Assembly: GCA_003280095.1 (NCBI GenBank)
Contig: QCGA01000002.1
Coordinates: 1 to 64,000, forward strand
Origin: Prochlorococcus sp. AG-363-O16
GTDB lineage: Bacteria; Cyanobacteriota; Cyanobacteriia; PCC-6307; Cyanobiaceae
DNA: 64,000 bases
Direction of reading: 5' to 3'
The notes below the pieces were generated by a model. It was not told where the DNA came from, made no database searches, and saw only the letters and a program-made list of their open reading frames with translations. This document shows, one piece after another, positions 1 through 9,355 of this stretch. The translations under genes were made by a program, and so were the position numbers. Numbering within the stretch: position 1 is the first letter of the stretch; each line of letters opens with the position of its first letter.

Positions 1-2
1 GA

Positions 3-1454
3 AGGTCGGTTGCTCACCTTGAGGATTGGGATACGTATAGGGGAATTGGATTGGCTTATCTAAAAAAAGAGCAATTCAAAAATGCAATTAACGCCTTTAA
101 AAAATCAATAGCTTTGAGAGAAAGTCGAAGCTCCTACCATGGCTTATTCGTAGCTTTGCAAAAATCAGGAATTGATGGTAGATCAAAATACTTATCAAGA
201 AAGATAAGAACAATAAAAGAGGAAAAAGCTGGCTATAAAGAAATAGAATTAATAGAAGATAATTTTCCTAGAATAAATAATGTGTATTCGAAAATAATAG
301 AAGATAGGAGAGAGTTTGACTATGAAGAGTATTACAAGTTAAAGGATGATAAATTTTTGATTAATCGAGATGATAAGAAGAAAATAATAACGACTAATCC
401 TACTGTGCAACCTCTAGATTATTATGTAATTAAAAATGGAATCGTAACAAGTATATATGGTATTAATAATTCAAATGGCGATCCATATCAAGACAGTATT
501 TTAACTAGAGGTTTATCAGCTAAATATTTAGATTTTCCTCTTGGTTTTTACCATAAGCTAAATTTAGAAATATATGACAACTATAAAGATTTAAATTCTG
601 CTATTTGGATCAAATACTTGAATTTCAATCATATTGGTCACTCAATAACTGAGATGTGTGCGAATATTTATCCTCTTCTATTATGGAAAGAAAAAGGACT
701 AGATCTAAACAATATAAACATAATAGTACCTAATAGTTGTAGTGCACATAAAGAAAATCTAGCTAAACTAATAAATATAAATTCAAAAAATATTTTACAT
801 GTAGGTGAAGAAGATGTTCCTTTGTTAGTTAAGCGGCTTATTGTTCCTAAACCTACAATGGTTTTACGTAATTATATGAATATTAATCACTCAAGAATAG
901 TAAGAATATATTTAAGTTTATTTGTAAAAAATATTGAAAATACAGAAGATTTATCGAAAAGAGACTATTTTTCTAATAATGAAGGGAGTCTTCTAAGAAA
1001 AGATTACACAAAGAAGGTATACATATCACGTTCTAAACTACCTTGTCAAGAGAGAAGATTAGTTGAAGAAATAAATATTGAAGAAGAATTGATAAAGTAC
1101 GGATGGACAATAATTTTTCCAGAAAAAACAACTATTAATAATCAGCTAGCTATATACAAAAATGCTAAGTATGTTGCTGGGACCGAAGGAAGTGCATTTC
1201 ATATGCTATTAGGAATTGAGAATCAAAACCTTAAAGTTATTTTATTGTCCAAATTAATAAAAGAAAAAGAAAATGACCTGCACGATAATCTAAGAATTCA
1301 ATTCAATACGCTTAATAATAGTGTATATATAATTGATTGTTTGGAAAATACTGGTAGGAAGTTCGGCTCTCGTACTGATGTGAGGCTAATTAGAAAATAT
1401 AGCGTAAAAAGTATTTCGAAATTAATTGAAAATATAACTATTGAAAAAAAATAA
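3..1454 (+). CDS. TPR-GT61 (DUF563) glycosyltransferase, 5' end outside window
   Basis: The frame is open from base 3 without a stop, so the gene begins left of the window; the internal TTG at 51 is not needed as a start. The first ~40 visible residues (GLAYLKKEQFKNAINAFKKS) form a TPR helix pair. The rest resembles the GT61/DUF563 family: an NFNHIGHSITEM segment and, near the C-terminus, VYISRSK followed by VAGTEGSAFHMLLG, the usual DUF563 end motif. Such enzymes transfer sugars to polysaccharides or proteins; donor and acceptor cannot be read here. Neighbouring sulfotransferase-like genes suggest a role in surface glycan decoration (inference). Very AT-rich, as is the rest of the island. 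Confidence 0.75.
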   Translation, partial: RSVAHLEDWDTYRGIGLAYLKKEQFKNAINAFKKSIALRESRSSYHGLFVALQKSGIDGRSKYLSRKIRTIKEEKAGYKEIELIEDNFPRINNVYSKIIEDRREFDYEEYYKLKDDKFLINRDDKKKIITTNPTVQPLDYYVIKNGIVTSIYGINNSNGDPYQDSILTRGLSAKYLDFPLGFYHKLNLEIYDNYKDLNSAIWIKYLNFNHIGHSITEMCANIYPLLLWKEKGLDLNNINIIVPNSCSAHKENLAKLININSKNILHVGEEDVPLLVKRLIVPKPTMVLRNYMNINHSRIVRIYLSLFVKNIENTEDLSKRDYFSNNEGSLLRKDYTKKVYISRSKLPCQERRLVEEINIEEELIKYGWTIIFPEKTTINNQLAIYKNAKYVAGTEGSAFHMLLGIENQNLKVILLSKLIKEKENDLHDNLRIQFNTLNNSVYIIDCLENTGRKFGSRTDVRLIRKYSVKSISKLIENITIEKK

Positions 1455-1467
1455 AAAAAATTTTTTT

Positions 1468-1507
1468 ATTTCACTTTTGAGCGAATTGCAAATTCGCTTT
1501 GTGAAAT
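1468..1507. terminator. Stem-loop after the GT61 gene
   Basis: Two nested stems lie 14 bp after the stop codon: ATTTCAC (1468-1474) with GTGAAAT (1501-1507), and GCGAATT (1481-1487) with AATTCGC (1491-1497) around a GCA loop. The T-run lies before the stem on the + strand, so it is not a textbook intrinsic terminator for the upstream gene. Confidence 0.45.
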
Positions 1508-1755
1508 CAAGAATTGGAAGGTTTGAAGCAATGTTATTAAAGGGTTGTAATTTTTAAGAATATATTGTTGAAAAAAATCATTTAATTCCATAATTAGTAT
1601 TAGTTTGCTTTAAATAGTTAAAAAATGTATAAAAGATTATAATAAGAAAGCTGTTTCGTTTTAAGCTTTTTCCTAGATTATAAATTTTTCCAACCAGTAT
1701 GAGGTTACTAGTAAATAAATAATATGATAATTAATATCAAGTTGATCTGATTATT

Positions 1756-2688
1756 GTGGCAACATTCATTATTCACATAGGTACTCCAAGAACAGCTACT
1801 ACAACCTTACAAAAACATATATTTCCTAAGTGTAAAAATAAATTACTTTTTTCCAAAGTACCATTTGGATCATCTGCAGTCTTAATTAATAAGGGTCAAT
1901 CAATAGGAAAGTCGGATTCAGAATCTGCTCTAAAGTATGTACAATCTCTGAATAATAAAAAGGAATTTGATCATTATCAATTCGCTAAAGAAATTCTGTT
2001 TCCTGGCGCATCGTGCCTAGCCCATAATCCACTTTTAAGCAAAATGCCAAAAGAATGGAATCCAATAATGAAAACTGCTATTAAGTTTCTGTCAGAAATA
2101 TCAAAACGAGAGAAGAAAGATATACTTATTTCAAGTGAAAGGCTATGCGATACAGCTGCTTCCTTTGTGTGTCGTTCAAGGCATACATTATATAGTTGGT
2201 CATTCCCAATCTTTCCTTTATGTAAATTAATTAATCAATCTAATCAAAATAATTCAACTATTTTAGTTACACTCAGAGAACCATTAGCATATCTAAAGAG
2301 TAAGTACCTACGTACTCTCATACAGCGTAAATCAATGGGTGAAAGGTATATTAGTTGCAATGAATATATTGTAAAACAAGCGAAACTTGAAACTAACTAC
2401 CCTGGGACATCTGCAATCGCGCCTGCTATGCATTCAACATTTGTCAGGGAATTAATGAAGTGTTCGTTCTTGAAAGTAATAGGTTATAAAGAACTTATTA
2501 AATCCAAGGACATATTTTCATTGCTTGGATTAAAAGGGGAATATAAATTTTCTTTTAATGAGCTACCAAAAGAAAATAGACTAGGATTGAAATTTTCGCA
2601 AGAAAATGAAATTGAAAAGCAGATCAAGAATTCCCTAAAAGAAGGAGGTTTGTATAATCGAATACTAAAAGAGCAATTGTTTGAATGA
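1756..2688 (+). CDS. Sulfotransferase-like P-loop protein (paralogue 1)
   Basis: A 310-residue protein starting with GTG. Its N-terminus IIHIGTPRTATTTLQKH fits the 5'-phosphosulfate loop of PAPS-dependent sulfotransferases. ISSERLCDTAASF and VTLREPLAYLKSKYLRT (~160-190) resemble the 3'-phosphate binding region with its conserved Ser and Arg. It would transfer sulfate from PAPS to a sugar, peptide or lipid; the acceptor is unknown. Closely related genes of nearly identical length lie at 15157-16089 and 18695-19618. A different sulfotransferase family member follows at 2799 on the same strand. The ~300 bp upstream hold only a hairpin and no other gene. Confidence 0.7.
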   Translation: MATFIIHIGTPRTATTTLQKHIFPKCKNKLLFSKVPFGSSAVLINKGQSIGKSDSESALKYVQSLNNKKEFDHYQFAKEILFPGASCLAHNPLLSKMPKEWNPIMKTAIKFLSEISKREKKDILISSERLCDTAASFVCRSRHTLYSWSFPIFPLCKLINQSNQNNSTILVTLREPLAYLKSKYLRTLIQRKSMGERYISCNEYIVKQAKLETNYPGTSAIAPAMHSTFVRELMKCSFLKVIGYKELIKSKDIFSLLGLKGEYKFSFNELPKENRLGLKFSQENEIEKQIKNSLKEGGLYNRILKEQLFE

Positions 2689-2798
2689 TTTATCTCTCTA
2701 TTAACATCTATATGAAGGATAGTAATCAAAGGGATCTACTTCTAATTGACGCTCGATTTTGTAAAATAGTAGTATCTAAACTAACGGGTGGTTGAAAT

Positions 2799-3659
2799 AT
2801 GATTATAACTTCCTATCCAAATAATAAACAATTCGGCAATAAGTTCTTGTTTCACCACATAGGGAAAACTGGTGGTACTACCTTCTCTGCTGCTATTTAC
2901 GGAATATGTCAAACAACTGATCTAACTGAAGCATTCATTGCAAAAGGGTTGAATCCGCTTAAAGCAATAACAGGTTATCCACCAGGAAATAAGAAAAGGG
3001 TAACAACAATAGCTGATTTGGCCCAAAAACGTGATTTTATTTATGGACACAACTCACTATGCTTATGGGAACAAATTAAGTCGAGCCATAAGGCTATAAC
3101 TATAACAAGAGAGACTGCATCTAGAGTCACATCAATGTACTTCTGGATTAAGAAAGCATCTGATCTGTCCAATGAAATTTCTACAGAAGACTTTAAGCAA
3201 TTTATTTATAATAAAAATTATCAAAACCAAGCTTGTTGGAGTTTATTAAAATATTTTCCAAATTATATTAGCAAAAAGTACGACAATTATAACCAAAAAA
3301 AAATTGGAGAAGATGCTATAAAGATACTAAGAGAAAATTTCTATTTGATCTGCACTACAAATAATCTAAATAAACTTATATCACACATAGCAAGTTACTC
3401 TGGTTCCCAAAGCTTAAGTATTGAAAAACTAAAAGAAGTTGTTGATGAGAGAAAAATTGAATATATAGATAAGATGAAAGATATCATATTGGAATTCAAT
3501 TATGCTGACGTAATGCTACACGAATATGCTCTTTCCCGAAAAAAAGATATTGAAACAAAATTACCATTGAATAATACACTCAAAGCAAATAGAACCTATG
3601 CAGTCAAAGATCTTGGTAATAAATTATTCCAAGGAAGGTTTCTGAAGGATCTCGTTTAA
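2799..3659 (+). CDS. Sulfotransferase family protein (2-O-sulfotransferase-like)
   Basis: A 286-residue protein with FLFHHIGKTGGTTFSA at residues ~18-33. The HIGKTGGTT signature is the PAPS-binding P-loop of the Sulfotransfer_2 class, which includes uronyl and heparan 2-O-sulfotransferases. ITITRETASRVTSMY (~105-120) resembles the RDP-type 3'-phosphate motif, with RET in place of RDP. It belongs to a different subfamily from the preceding gene, 110 bp upstream on the same strand, with which it may be co-transcribed. Acceptor unknown. ATG start at 2799. It converges on the next gene with a 27 bp gap. Confidence 0.65.
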   Translation: MIITSYPNNKQFGNKFLFHHIGKTGGTTFSAAIYGICQTTDLTEAFIAKGLNPLKAITGYPPGNKKRVTTIADLAQKRDFIYGHNSLCLWEQIKSSHKAITITRETASRVTSMYFWIKKASDLSNEISTEDFKQFIYNKNYQNQACWSLLKYFPNYISKKYDNYNQKKIGEDAIKILRENFYLICTTNNLNKLISHIASYSGSQSLSIEKLKEVVDERKIEYIDKMKDIILEFNYADVMLHEYALSRKKDIETKLPLNNTLKANRTYAVKDLGNKLFQGRFLKDLV

Positions 3660-3686
3660 TTTCAAAATTCATTTAGAAACTAGGTT

Positions 3687-4139
3687 TTAACCTAATCCAA
3701 AAGGTTTAAAAGGTTTAGGTGAAGTATTCGCTCGATCTCTGTCTGCAAAACTAAGTAGATAGTCTTTAATTTGCTGCTCTGATATAGTTAAGCTTGGTCC
3801 ACATTTATCAAAAATATTTGTAGACAGTTCTGAAACCAATTCTTTTTTTGGAACTGCCATAAGTTCTTTAATAACCGGAGAAAATATTAAACCTCTTATC
3901 ATTTCTTTTGCGGCTATTTCTCCAGCAATCTCGGGCTCTGTACCTTCTGAAACCGAAAGACAAAATTTCTCTGAGAATGTCATACTTAAATCTGAAACTG
4001 AATCTGGGACATACGCCTCCATTGAATAAGTTTCGATGGGCATAAATACCAAATACAAACATAAGGTAAAGGTAAACAAAAGAGAAATGAATCTTCCAGA
4101 GATTAATTGGAAAAAATTAGAGGGTTGATGAGACGTCAT
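3687..4139 (-). CDS. Hypothetical membrane-anchored or secreted protein
   Basis: 150 residues. A hydrophobic segment (~15-33, FISLLFTFTLCLYLVFM) acts as a signal anchor or signal peptide. The mature part has two cysteines (in KFCLSV and DKCGPS) that could form a disulfide. I recognise no catalytic motif. The pattern FSEKFC...AGEIAAKEMIRGLIFSP recalls short hypothetical proteins found repeatedly in Prochlorococcus islands (recollection, not a search). Transcribed convergently with the sulfotransferase to its left. Confidence 0.6.
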   Translation of the reverse strand: MTSHQPSNFFQLISGRFISLLFTFTLCLYLVFMPIETYSMEAYVPDSVSDLSMTFSEKFCLSVSEGTEPEIAGEIAAKEMIRGLIFSPVIKELMAVPKKELVSELSTNIFDKCGPSLTISEQQIKDYLLSFADRDRANTSPKPFKPFGLG

Positions 4140-4340
4140 AATGGCAACATAAATTGATTAAAGAAGATTCCAATAGGAATTTGGTTTTTACACTTTAGTC
4201 CTCTATGAGTTCTTATCGTTCATTATGGCCGACTAATCTGATAAATAATCAAAAAAGCTAAATTAATACAATTTCCAATAAAGGTAAAGAACCCATCATT
4301 GTAGTCGAATCGGTATTATAGGATGATAATTAATTAGCAG

Positions 4341-5336
4341 ATGATGGCCAGTAAATTACTCAACTCAAATTGGAGAAAAGATAAAGATTGTAATGGCCTA
4401 GTAACTCCATCAATAAAAAGCCTATCATCAGACTTTCTAAGATCAAAAAAAAGAAATAGTTTCATCTTGACAACTTGTGATTTAACTTACTTAAAGGAAA
4501 ACATTAATTACCTTGAAAGTTATGAAAATTCTGCTTCAATGCTCTTTCTCTTGTGTGGTGTATATTTTGATGTTAAAGAAATTGATTATTGTGAGAAAAT
4601 CCTATGGGCAATAAAAATAAAACATAAATTCAAAAAAGTAATAATGTTCCCTTTTTATTGCAAAAAGTTATCTTGGATAACTAATCAGCAAAAAGATGAA
4701 GAAATACAGTTTGATTATATAATTAATTATATTAAGTGCGCAAGGTTTAATCTTGTCTCCCAACTATGGACTGCAACAGGTGCAAGTAAACTAGAAACAA
4801 CTATAAAAAATTCTGCTACATTTATAATTGATTTAGACGCAGAATTTCATCAGGATTTAATTTTGAAATTTAATGAATACTATGGAAACAAAAACATGGT
4901 TTTATCATGGGATAGTACTTTGGAATCTCAAATAAATAAAAATTCAGCTTTTGTAGAAACTTTAAATGCTTCATCAATAAAAATAAATAAAGATTCAGCA
5001 AATTTAAAAGTAATTTTATCCCATACGATAATTAAGGCTGGCTTTATGTGTTTATCACCTTCTTTTACTTCAAAGATTTTTCTTGAATTATTCGCTGCTT
5101 ATTCAATTGGAACACTAGAATCCCCAATCTATCATAGGCTTTTTACTTTTTACTATGGGGATCAAATATCAATCCTTCATTCGATGATGGATTTAAAAAC
5201 ATTAATACCAAAAGAATATTTAAATAAAATAGATTGGATAGATATAGGCACCTCCGAAATCGTAAGTTTATGTCGGAATAAACAAGCTTGTCTGTTCTTA
5301 CCCAAAGGCAACGCATTGAAATATTTAAAAGGTTAA
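4341..5336 (+). CDS. Unknown 331-residue protein, possibly GT-A-like
   Basis: I do not recognise this gene. It begins ATGATG, has no signal peptide and no clear membrane segment. Two features hint at a nucleotide-sugar transferase fold: an acidic strand end FIIDLDAEF around residue 160 and RLFTFYYGDQISIL around 265-280. The latter resembles the DQ segment seen late in many GT-A-like enzymes. This is weak, so function is left open. It stands alone between the small secreted protein at 3687-4139 and the VTT-domain gene at 5456-6100. Confidence 0.6.
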   Translation: MMASKLLNSNWRKDKDCNGLVTPSIKSLSSDFLRSKKRNSFILTTCDLTYLKENINYLESYENSASMLFLLCGVYFDVKEIDYCEKILWAIKIKHKFKKVIMFPFYCKKLSWITNQQKDEEIQFDYIINYIKCARFNLVSQLWTATGASKLETTIKNSATFIIDLDAEFHQDLILKFNEYYGNKNMVLSWDSTLESQINKNSAFVETLNASSIKINKDSANLKVILSHTIIKAGFMCLSPSFTSKIFLELFAAYSIGTLESPIYHRLFTFYYGDQISILHSMMDLKTLIPKEYLNKIDWIDIGTSEIVSLCRNKQACLFLPKGNALKYLKG

Positions 5337-5455
5337 CTGATATTTAGTAACTTATTATGGTACTCAAGCCAGAATTATATATGCTAAAATAATAGAAATA
5401 TAATCTTAACTAATTTCGATTATATTTGTAAGACAAATCAAGCGGAAATATGGAT

Positions 5456-6100
5456 CTATTGACTATTACGTGAGACTCTATTTTTTGTAATCCCTGCAAT
5501 ACTAGCAAGTAGAAACATACCAAGTAGTGCTGCTCCAAGCATCAATCCTGCTCCCTTACTGACTCCAGCACCGACCGCAACAATTATCGAATCACTAATC
5601 AAAAGACTTACAATTAAAGCTGGGGTAAAAAGACGCCATCGTGTTCCTCCTATTCCTATCGCATAGCTAAGGAAATCAAAAAGTCCGGTCATTAAAAGTC
5701 CAGTCATAAGGAAAAAATTTCCCTCTAATTGATTTTGATTAAAACCTTCTATTCTCTTCATTGCTTTCACTCCAACCAATCTTCGAACAGGCTCGCGTCC
5801 GTAGTTTCTAGCTATAAAAAATGCCAGTTGGCAAAAAATAAGATCTGCCAGGACAATACTTACATAGCCTGTTTTAAACCCAAGGAGAGATCCAGCTAGA
5901 AGAGAATATGCAGAACTAGGTAAGGCGGGCAAAATTATGCTGACACCTCGAAGTAGCATAATTCCCAAAGGAGCCCAAATACCCATACTTTCCACTGCAT
6001 TACGAAGTGGCTCAATTCCGAATCTCTGTATTAAATAAACAAATAGTACGAATAATCCTACGTAAAGCGCTATACTAAGAAACTTACGTAATTTATTCAT
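5456..6100 (-). CDS. TVP38/TMEM64 (VTT domain) membrane protein
   Basis: 214 residues with at least five hydrophobic segments. The central block (LPALPSSAYSLLAGSLLGF, then ADLIFCQLAFFIARNYGR) has the Gly/Pro-rich re-entrant signature of the VTT/DedA-like SNARE-associated family. Family members act in membrane homeostasis, probably as lipid scramblases or proton-coupled transporters; the substrate here is unknown. Length is normal for the bacterial family. It is more GC-rich and better conserved in appearance than its neighbours, so it may be a core gene embedded at the island edge (inference). Confidence 0.75.
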   Translation of the reverse strand: MNKLRKFLSIALYVGLFVLFVYLIQRFGIEPLRNAVESMGIWAPLGIMLLRGVSIILPALPSSAYSLLAGSLLGFKTGYVSIVLADLIFCQLAFFIARNYGREPVRRLVGVKAMKRIEGFNQNQLEGNFFLMTGLLMTGLFDFLSYAIGIGGTRWRLFTPALIVSLLISDSIIVAVGAGVSKGAGLMLGAALLGMFLLASIAGITKNRVSRNSQ

Positions 6101-6862
6101 AATGAAATTTCTCGAATGATTTTCATCTTTAACTCCAGGAAATGAAGAAGAAAATAGAAAGAATTTGAGGTCCTATTGCAGATTATAAGAAAACCGGTAG
6201 GAGAACAATATTTAGCCATAATCCGAAATCTCATCGAAAATCATTCCACACTCACTCATACAAAGACTCTAGATCTTAAAATCTCTAGGATTTTCCGCGT
6301 AAATCAATTTACTGTAAACTCCTGTCATAGCCAATTTATTCAATCATTGAAACGAATAAGTGCAAAAACAGAAACATTCACACAAAGGAGGGTTCGTTTG
6401 AAAAGGTGTTAATTAAAAAGCGTAAAGATACATCATAAACCTATTCCCAAGCCAGAAGAACAACACCAATAAACTGGGATCTTATAATTCTTGAGTGTAC
6501 AAACTACATCATTTAGGTGTCTGAAACTACTTAATTCTAATGATATCTTATCTTTGCCTAGTTTAATAAGTTAGGAGAAATTTGTGATAATTGATTTCTC
6601 TATTCAAAGAAATTATATTTTTAGTCCTTCTTATAGAGAGATAGGTACTTAATAAAATCAGAGTTGACTGTAGGTATGGATTATATTAGGGAAATAAAAA
6701 GCATAAGTTTTCAACCAACCTTGAGCTTAAGTATTCGATAAAAATTAAAATCACTCAAAATTTATAACATTGCTTGCAATACTTTTTTGTTATTACTTAT
6801 AAGTTTAGTACCTGAGTTGAACAAGATATAGTTTATAATCATGGTATTTATGGAGATTTGCT
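6101..6862. other. Gene-poor AT-rich interval
   Basis: About 760 bp with no convincing gene. A reading frame at 6176-6412 (TTG start) has no recognisable motif and a skewed composition. A 22-codon frame at 6584-6652 has a plausible AGGAG ribosome site but encodes nothing recognisable. Direct repeats or tRNA-like motifs of the kind seen after 16,000 were not found here. Confidence 0.5.
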
Positions 6863-7741
6863 GTGCAGAAACTCATAATTAATGCCTCTCTCAAAAAAAC
6901 AGGTACCACTTTCCTTCATAATCTTTTCAATCGGAATGCGCATTGTTTTGACTCATTAATTGTACCTCCTATAAAAGAATGGTATGTCATTCCTAGAGTT
7001 GAACCTATTGCATCACGCAACAAAGTTCATCTGCAGCATGCTTTAGGAGAAAAAGCAGAAATATTATATAAAGCAGAGTCAAACGACTCCCATAAAGAAT
7101 TTCTAAGAAGGGTAGCGAATAGGCCTTCTGGGTTTTATATGTCTAGTAATGAAATAGTAGAAAGGATTATCTATCTTCTCTCTGCTTACCCTAATCATTC
7201 TATTGTTATTAATGATCCGAATTTTCTAACTGATCTCTGTGCAATTTCACAGACTTTAAAGTTCAATCTCATTAGGCAACTTTCAAAACACTTTGATGTT
7301 AAAATTTTCTGTATACATAGAAATTTTTATGATCTACAAGTATCTTTTGCAAAGATGAGATTTTCAGTGGAAGGTTTAGTCGATCAAATTCCTCATAACA
7401 AAATTATAATGCCCTACATGTTCCTAAATGAACTTATAAATCTATCAGGGATAGATAATGTATTTGTGTATGACTTTGGTTACGCGATGAAGGAAAGTCA
7501 AAACCTTATAGTCGAAATTCTAGAATCAATTGGAATACGAAAAAGAAACAATTTCTATGTTGAATCAGTCCCAAATCCAAATCCTAAACAGGATTTTGAT
7601 TACTCAACAATCGATTCGCACCTCAAAATAATTTCCCAAAAATATGAGAAATATTCTCACTTATGTGAATTAGATATAAGGCATAAAGTAGCACTTTGTG
7701 ATTTCGTTAAATCTCTCAGAAAAATTGAAGGTATACATTGA
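6863..7741 (+). CDS. Sulfotransferase-like P-loop protein
   Basis: 292 residues, GTG start at 6863 preceded by GGAG at 6852-6855, a good ribosome site. The N-terminus LIINASLKKTGTTFLHNLF carries the KTGTTFL phosphosulfate loop. KIFCIHRNFYDLQVSFAKMRF (~150-170) matches the second PAPS-binding element (R-x-x-x-D...S). It is distinct from the three paralogues at 1756, 15157 and 18695. The target molecule is unknown; it is one of six sulfotransferase-like proteins in 20 kb. Confidence 0.65.
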   Translation: MQKLIINASLKKTGTTFLHNLFNRNAHCFDSLIVPPIKEWYVIPRVEPIASRNKVHLQHALGEKAEILYKAESNDSHKEFLRRVANRPSGFYMSSNEIVERIIYLLSAYPNHSIVINDPNFLTDLCAISQTLKFNLIRQLSKHFDVKIFCIHRNFYDLQVSFAKMRFSVEGLVDQIPHNKIIMPYMFLNELINLSGIDNVFVYDFGYAMKESQNLIVEILESIGIRKRNNFYVESVPNPNPKQDFDYSTIDSHLKIISQKYEKYSHLCELDIRHKVALCDFVKSLRKIEGIH

Positions 7742-8068
7742 TTAATAGAAGAGTCCAAGCCATTATCTGTTTTAAATCAATATTTATAATTAATTTGAAA
7801 GCAATTATTCTCTTATAAATACCCTCTACTTTGGACCAAAGCAATCAAATAATGTGATCATATTTTTTGTTTATGATTCGTTCCTTTCGTAGTATTATTG
7901 CGTATAGTTTGCTTTTATTAACCTCACTAAAATTTATAGAATAATTAAACCGAATTGGACTTTATTTACAAAATATAACTAAGTATTTATAGAGTTATGA
8001 AGACCTAAACTCTGAATCTAAAAATAGTATAGTCATATACTTTTCGAATACTAGGAATCATTAATTAT
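7742..8068. other. Non-coding AT-rich interval
   Basis: About 330 bp with frequent stops in all frames. No hairpin terminator, repeat or small gene recognised. Confidence 0.5.
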
Positions 8069-8215
8069 TCATTTGAGAGCGAGAACTAATTGCCTCTTGA
8101 GTTCCATATTCTCATCTTTTAGTTCTTTCATCTCCTTCTCGTACTTATCGATCAAGTCCGGTGTAAATCTCCAATTGCTTTCTTTGCAGTGGGCTCTTGC
8201 CGTGTTCCAGTCCAT
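8069..8215 (-). CDS. 48-residue coiled-coil micro-protein
   Basis: An ATG-initiated frame of 48 codons bounded upstream by an in-frame stop. The C-terminal half (residues ~21-47, beginning LIDKYEKEMKELKDENMELK) has a heptad-like pattern of Leu/Ile/Met with charged residues, typical of a short coiled coil. The N-terminal part (NTARAHCKESNWRFTPDL) is soluble. It is the last gene of the minus-strand cluster that begins with the serine recombinase at 9355. It could be a DNA-binding accessory or an oligomerisation peptide; function not recognised. Confidence 0.5.
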   Translation of the reverse strand: MDWNTARAHCKESNWRFTPDLIDKYEKEMKELKDENMELKRQLVLALK

Positions 8216-8267
8216 ATTATTAGCCAGTCACTTAGTGAAGAGGATGCCTACTTTGTAATGAATCCAT

Positions 8268-8393
8268 TCATTTTTCTCCTTCATCTACACAACTTTCCAT
8301 ATTTATTATTTCTATCTTTTCATGTCCTTTTGCGTCTAGCCCCCTAGCAACTAATACTAACCAAGCCCTTCCTGAATTAGCAGCATAGATAAT
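8268..8393 (-). CDS. Possible 41-residue micro-protein without a normal start
   Basis: The frame encodes a plausible peptide (AANSGRAWLVLVARGLDAKG in its first half, acidic tail) but lacks ATG, GTG or TTG at its head; the first possible start is ATT at 8393. It sits between the two better supported micro-genes of the recombinase cluster. Either a gene with a lost start or a chance frame. Confidence 0.25.
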   Translation of the reverse strand: MIYAANSGRAWLVLVARGLDAKGHEKIEIINMESCVDEGEK

Positions 8394-8454
8394 ACAAAAG
8401 CAAAAATAAGTGTGACTAGTTCATTTCATCGGTGTCACTATCTCTGTCCTTCCC

Positions 8455-8562
8455 TTAGCCGTTCTTAGTAAAAATGCTTGTGATCATAATGTTCATTGCT
8501 ATAAAGAAAATGACCAATACAATGGTGGGAGCAAATATGAACAAAGCATCGGAATAGTTCAT
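8455..8562 (-). CDS. 35-residue single-span membrane micro-protein
   Basis: The ATG (8562-8560) overlaps the TGA of the preceding gene as ATGA, which implies translational coupling. The peptide begins MNYSDALF and has one long hydrophobic helix (residues ~8-31), ending FTKNG. A single-span peptide coupled to a recombinase operon could regulate a membrane process, act as a toxin-like or holin-like peptide, or be a PSII-like small subunit captured as cargo. The sequence does not decide between these. Confidence 0.55.
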   Translation of the reverse strand: MNYSDALFIFAPTIVLVIFFIAMNIMITSIFTKNG

Positions 8563-8765
8563 AGCTTTATATCTGGCAGGTTTGGTGGTTGATTTCGCTT
8601 AAGTCGTTTGTATTCAGCATGCAGAGCACCTAGTCTCCATGCCTCTTTCATTGTTCTTGCTCCTTCATCCAACAATTTGAGGTCATCAATGGAAATAGAG
8701 CCTTTGAGTTGCTTGAACTCTTCACGCCACTCGATTCCATCTGATTCCTTCCAATCAACAGTCAT
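8559..8765 (-). CDS. 68-residue protein coupled to the serine recombinase
   Basis: The ATG at 8765 overlaps the recombinase TGA (8764-8762) as ATGA, and its own TGA overlaps the next start the same way. The protein is charged and probably helical (WREEFKQLKG, DEGARTMKEAWRLGALHAEY). No known domain was recognised. The tight coupling suggests a partner of the recombinase, for example a directionality factor or regulator (inference). Confidence 0.6.
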   Translation of the reverse strand: MTVDWKESDGIEWREEFKQLKGSISIDDLKLLDEGARTMKEAWRLGALHAEYKRLKRNQPPNLPDIKL

Positions 8766-9355
8766 ACGGCTACAGCTTGCTGTTCCACGATTATCCTTCT
8801 GATAGTTGAGAGAGCAAGACCTGTCTGTTCACTTATGGATCTGTAAGAGCAACCCTCATCCCTTAGACGTAATACCAATCCTTCTTTTGCATTACTGGTT
8901 TTAGGTCTGCCGCCCAAGTTCCCTCCTGTTTCTTTTCTATGCTGAATACTTTCAATGGTTCTCTCTCGAGTCAGTGATCGATCCACTTCGGCAAGACCAG
9001 AGATCAATCCCAGCAGAACAGGACCGAAGTGCCCAAGTCCTCTTGTATTGATTAGTCCATCAGCTGACCTGATATGAATGCCTTTCTGTTGAAGCTCATG
9101 AATCCGATTTACTACTTCAATTTGAGTTCTTCCCAATCGATCTATCTTGGAAACAACTAACTCATCTCCTTCACTAAGCACTGCAAATAGCGCCATTAAT
9201 TGAGGAAGTTCTTTCTCTTTGCCTCTGGAAGTAGTTGTTTCTTTGAAAACAACACAGCATCCTTCCTTCTGCAGATCAACAACCTGACTTTCGATGGTTT
9301 GGCTAGAAGTGCTTACTCGCGCATACCCAATTGATTTGTAATTGGGTTTATCCAT
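8762..9355 (-). CDS. Small serine recombinase (resolvase/invertase type)
   Basis: 197 residues from the ATG at 9355. The catalytic domain starts SIGYARVSTSSQTIESQ, where the Ser after ARV is the expected nucleophile, and SKIDRLGR supplies the Arg/Asp motif at ~75. A C-terminal helix-turn-helix (LRDEGCSYRSISEQTGLALS) gives Hin-like site binding. Length is normal for resolvases and invertases. The frame continues upstream to 9547 but the extra residues are hydrophobic and not family-like, so I reject them. Substrate sites were not found. It heads an ATGA-coupled operon and is divergent from the small-RNA candidate at 9662. Confidence 0.85.
   Translation of the reverse strand: MDKPNYKSIGYARVSTSSQTIESQVVDLQKEGCCVVFKETTTSRGKEKELPQLMALFAVLSEGDELVVSKIDRLGRTQIEVVNRIHELQQKGIHIRSADGLINTRGLGHFGPVLLGLISGLAEVDRSLTRERTIESIQHRKETGGNLGGRPKTSNAKEGLVLRLRDEGCSYRSISEQTGLALSTIRRIIVEQQAVAV

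Noticed and set aside
6176-6412. 78-codon frame with TTG start
   Set aside because: No motif, no ribosome site, and composition like non-coding AT-rich DNA.
6584-6652. 22-codon frame with an AGGAG site
   Set aside because: Too short to judge and no recognisable peptide; could be chance.
8073-8258. Plus-strand frame opposite the coiled-coil micro-gene
   Set aside because: Serine-rich shadow of the better supported minus-strand frame.
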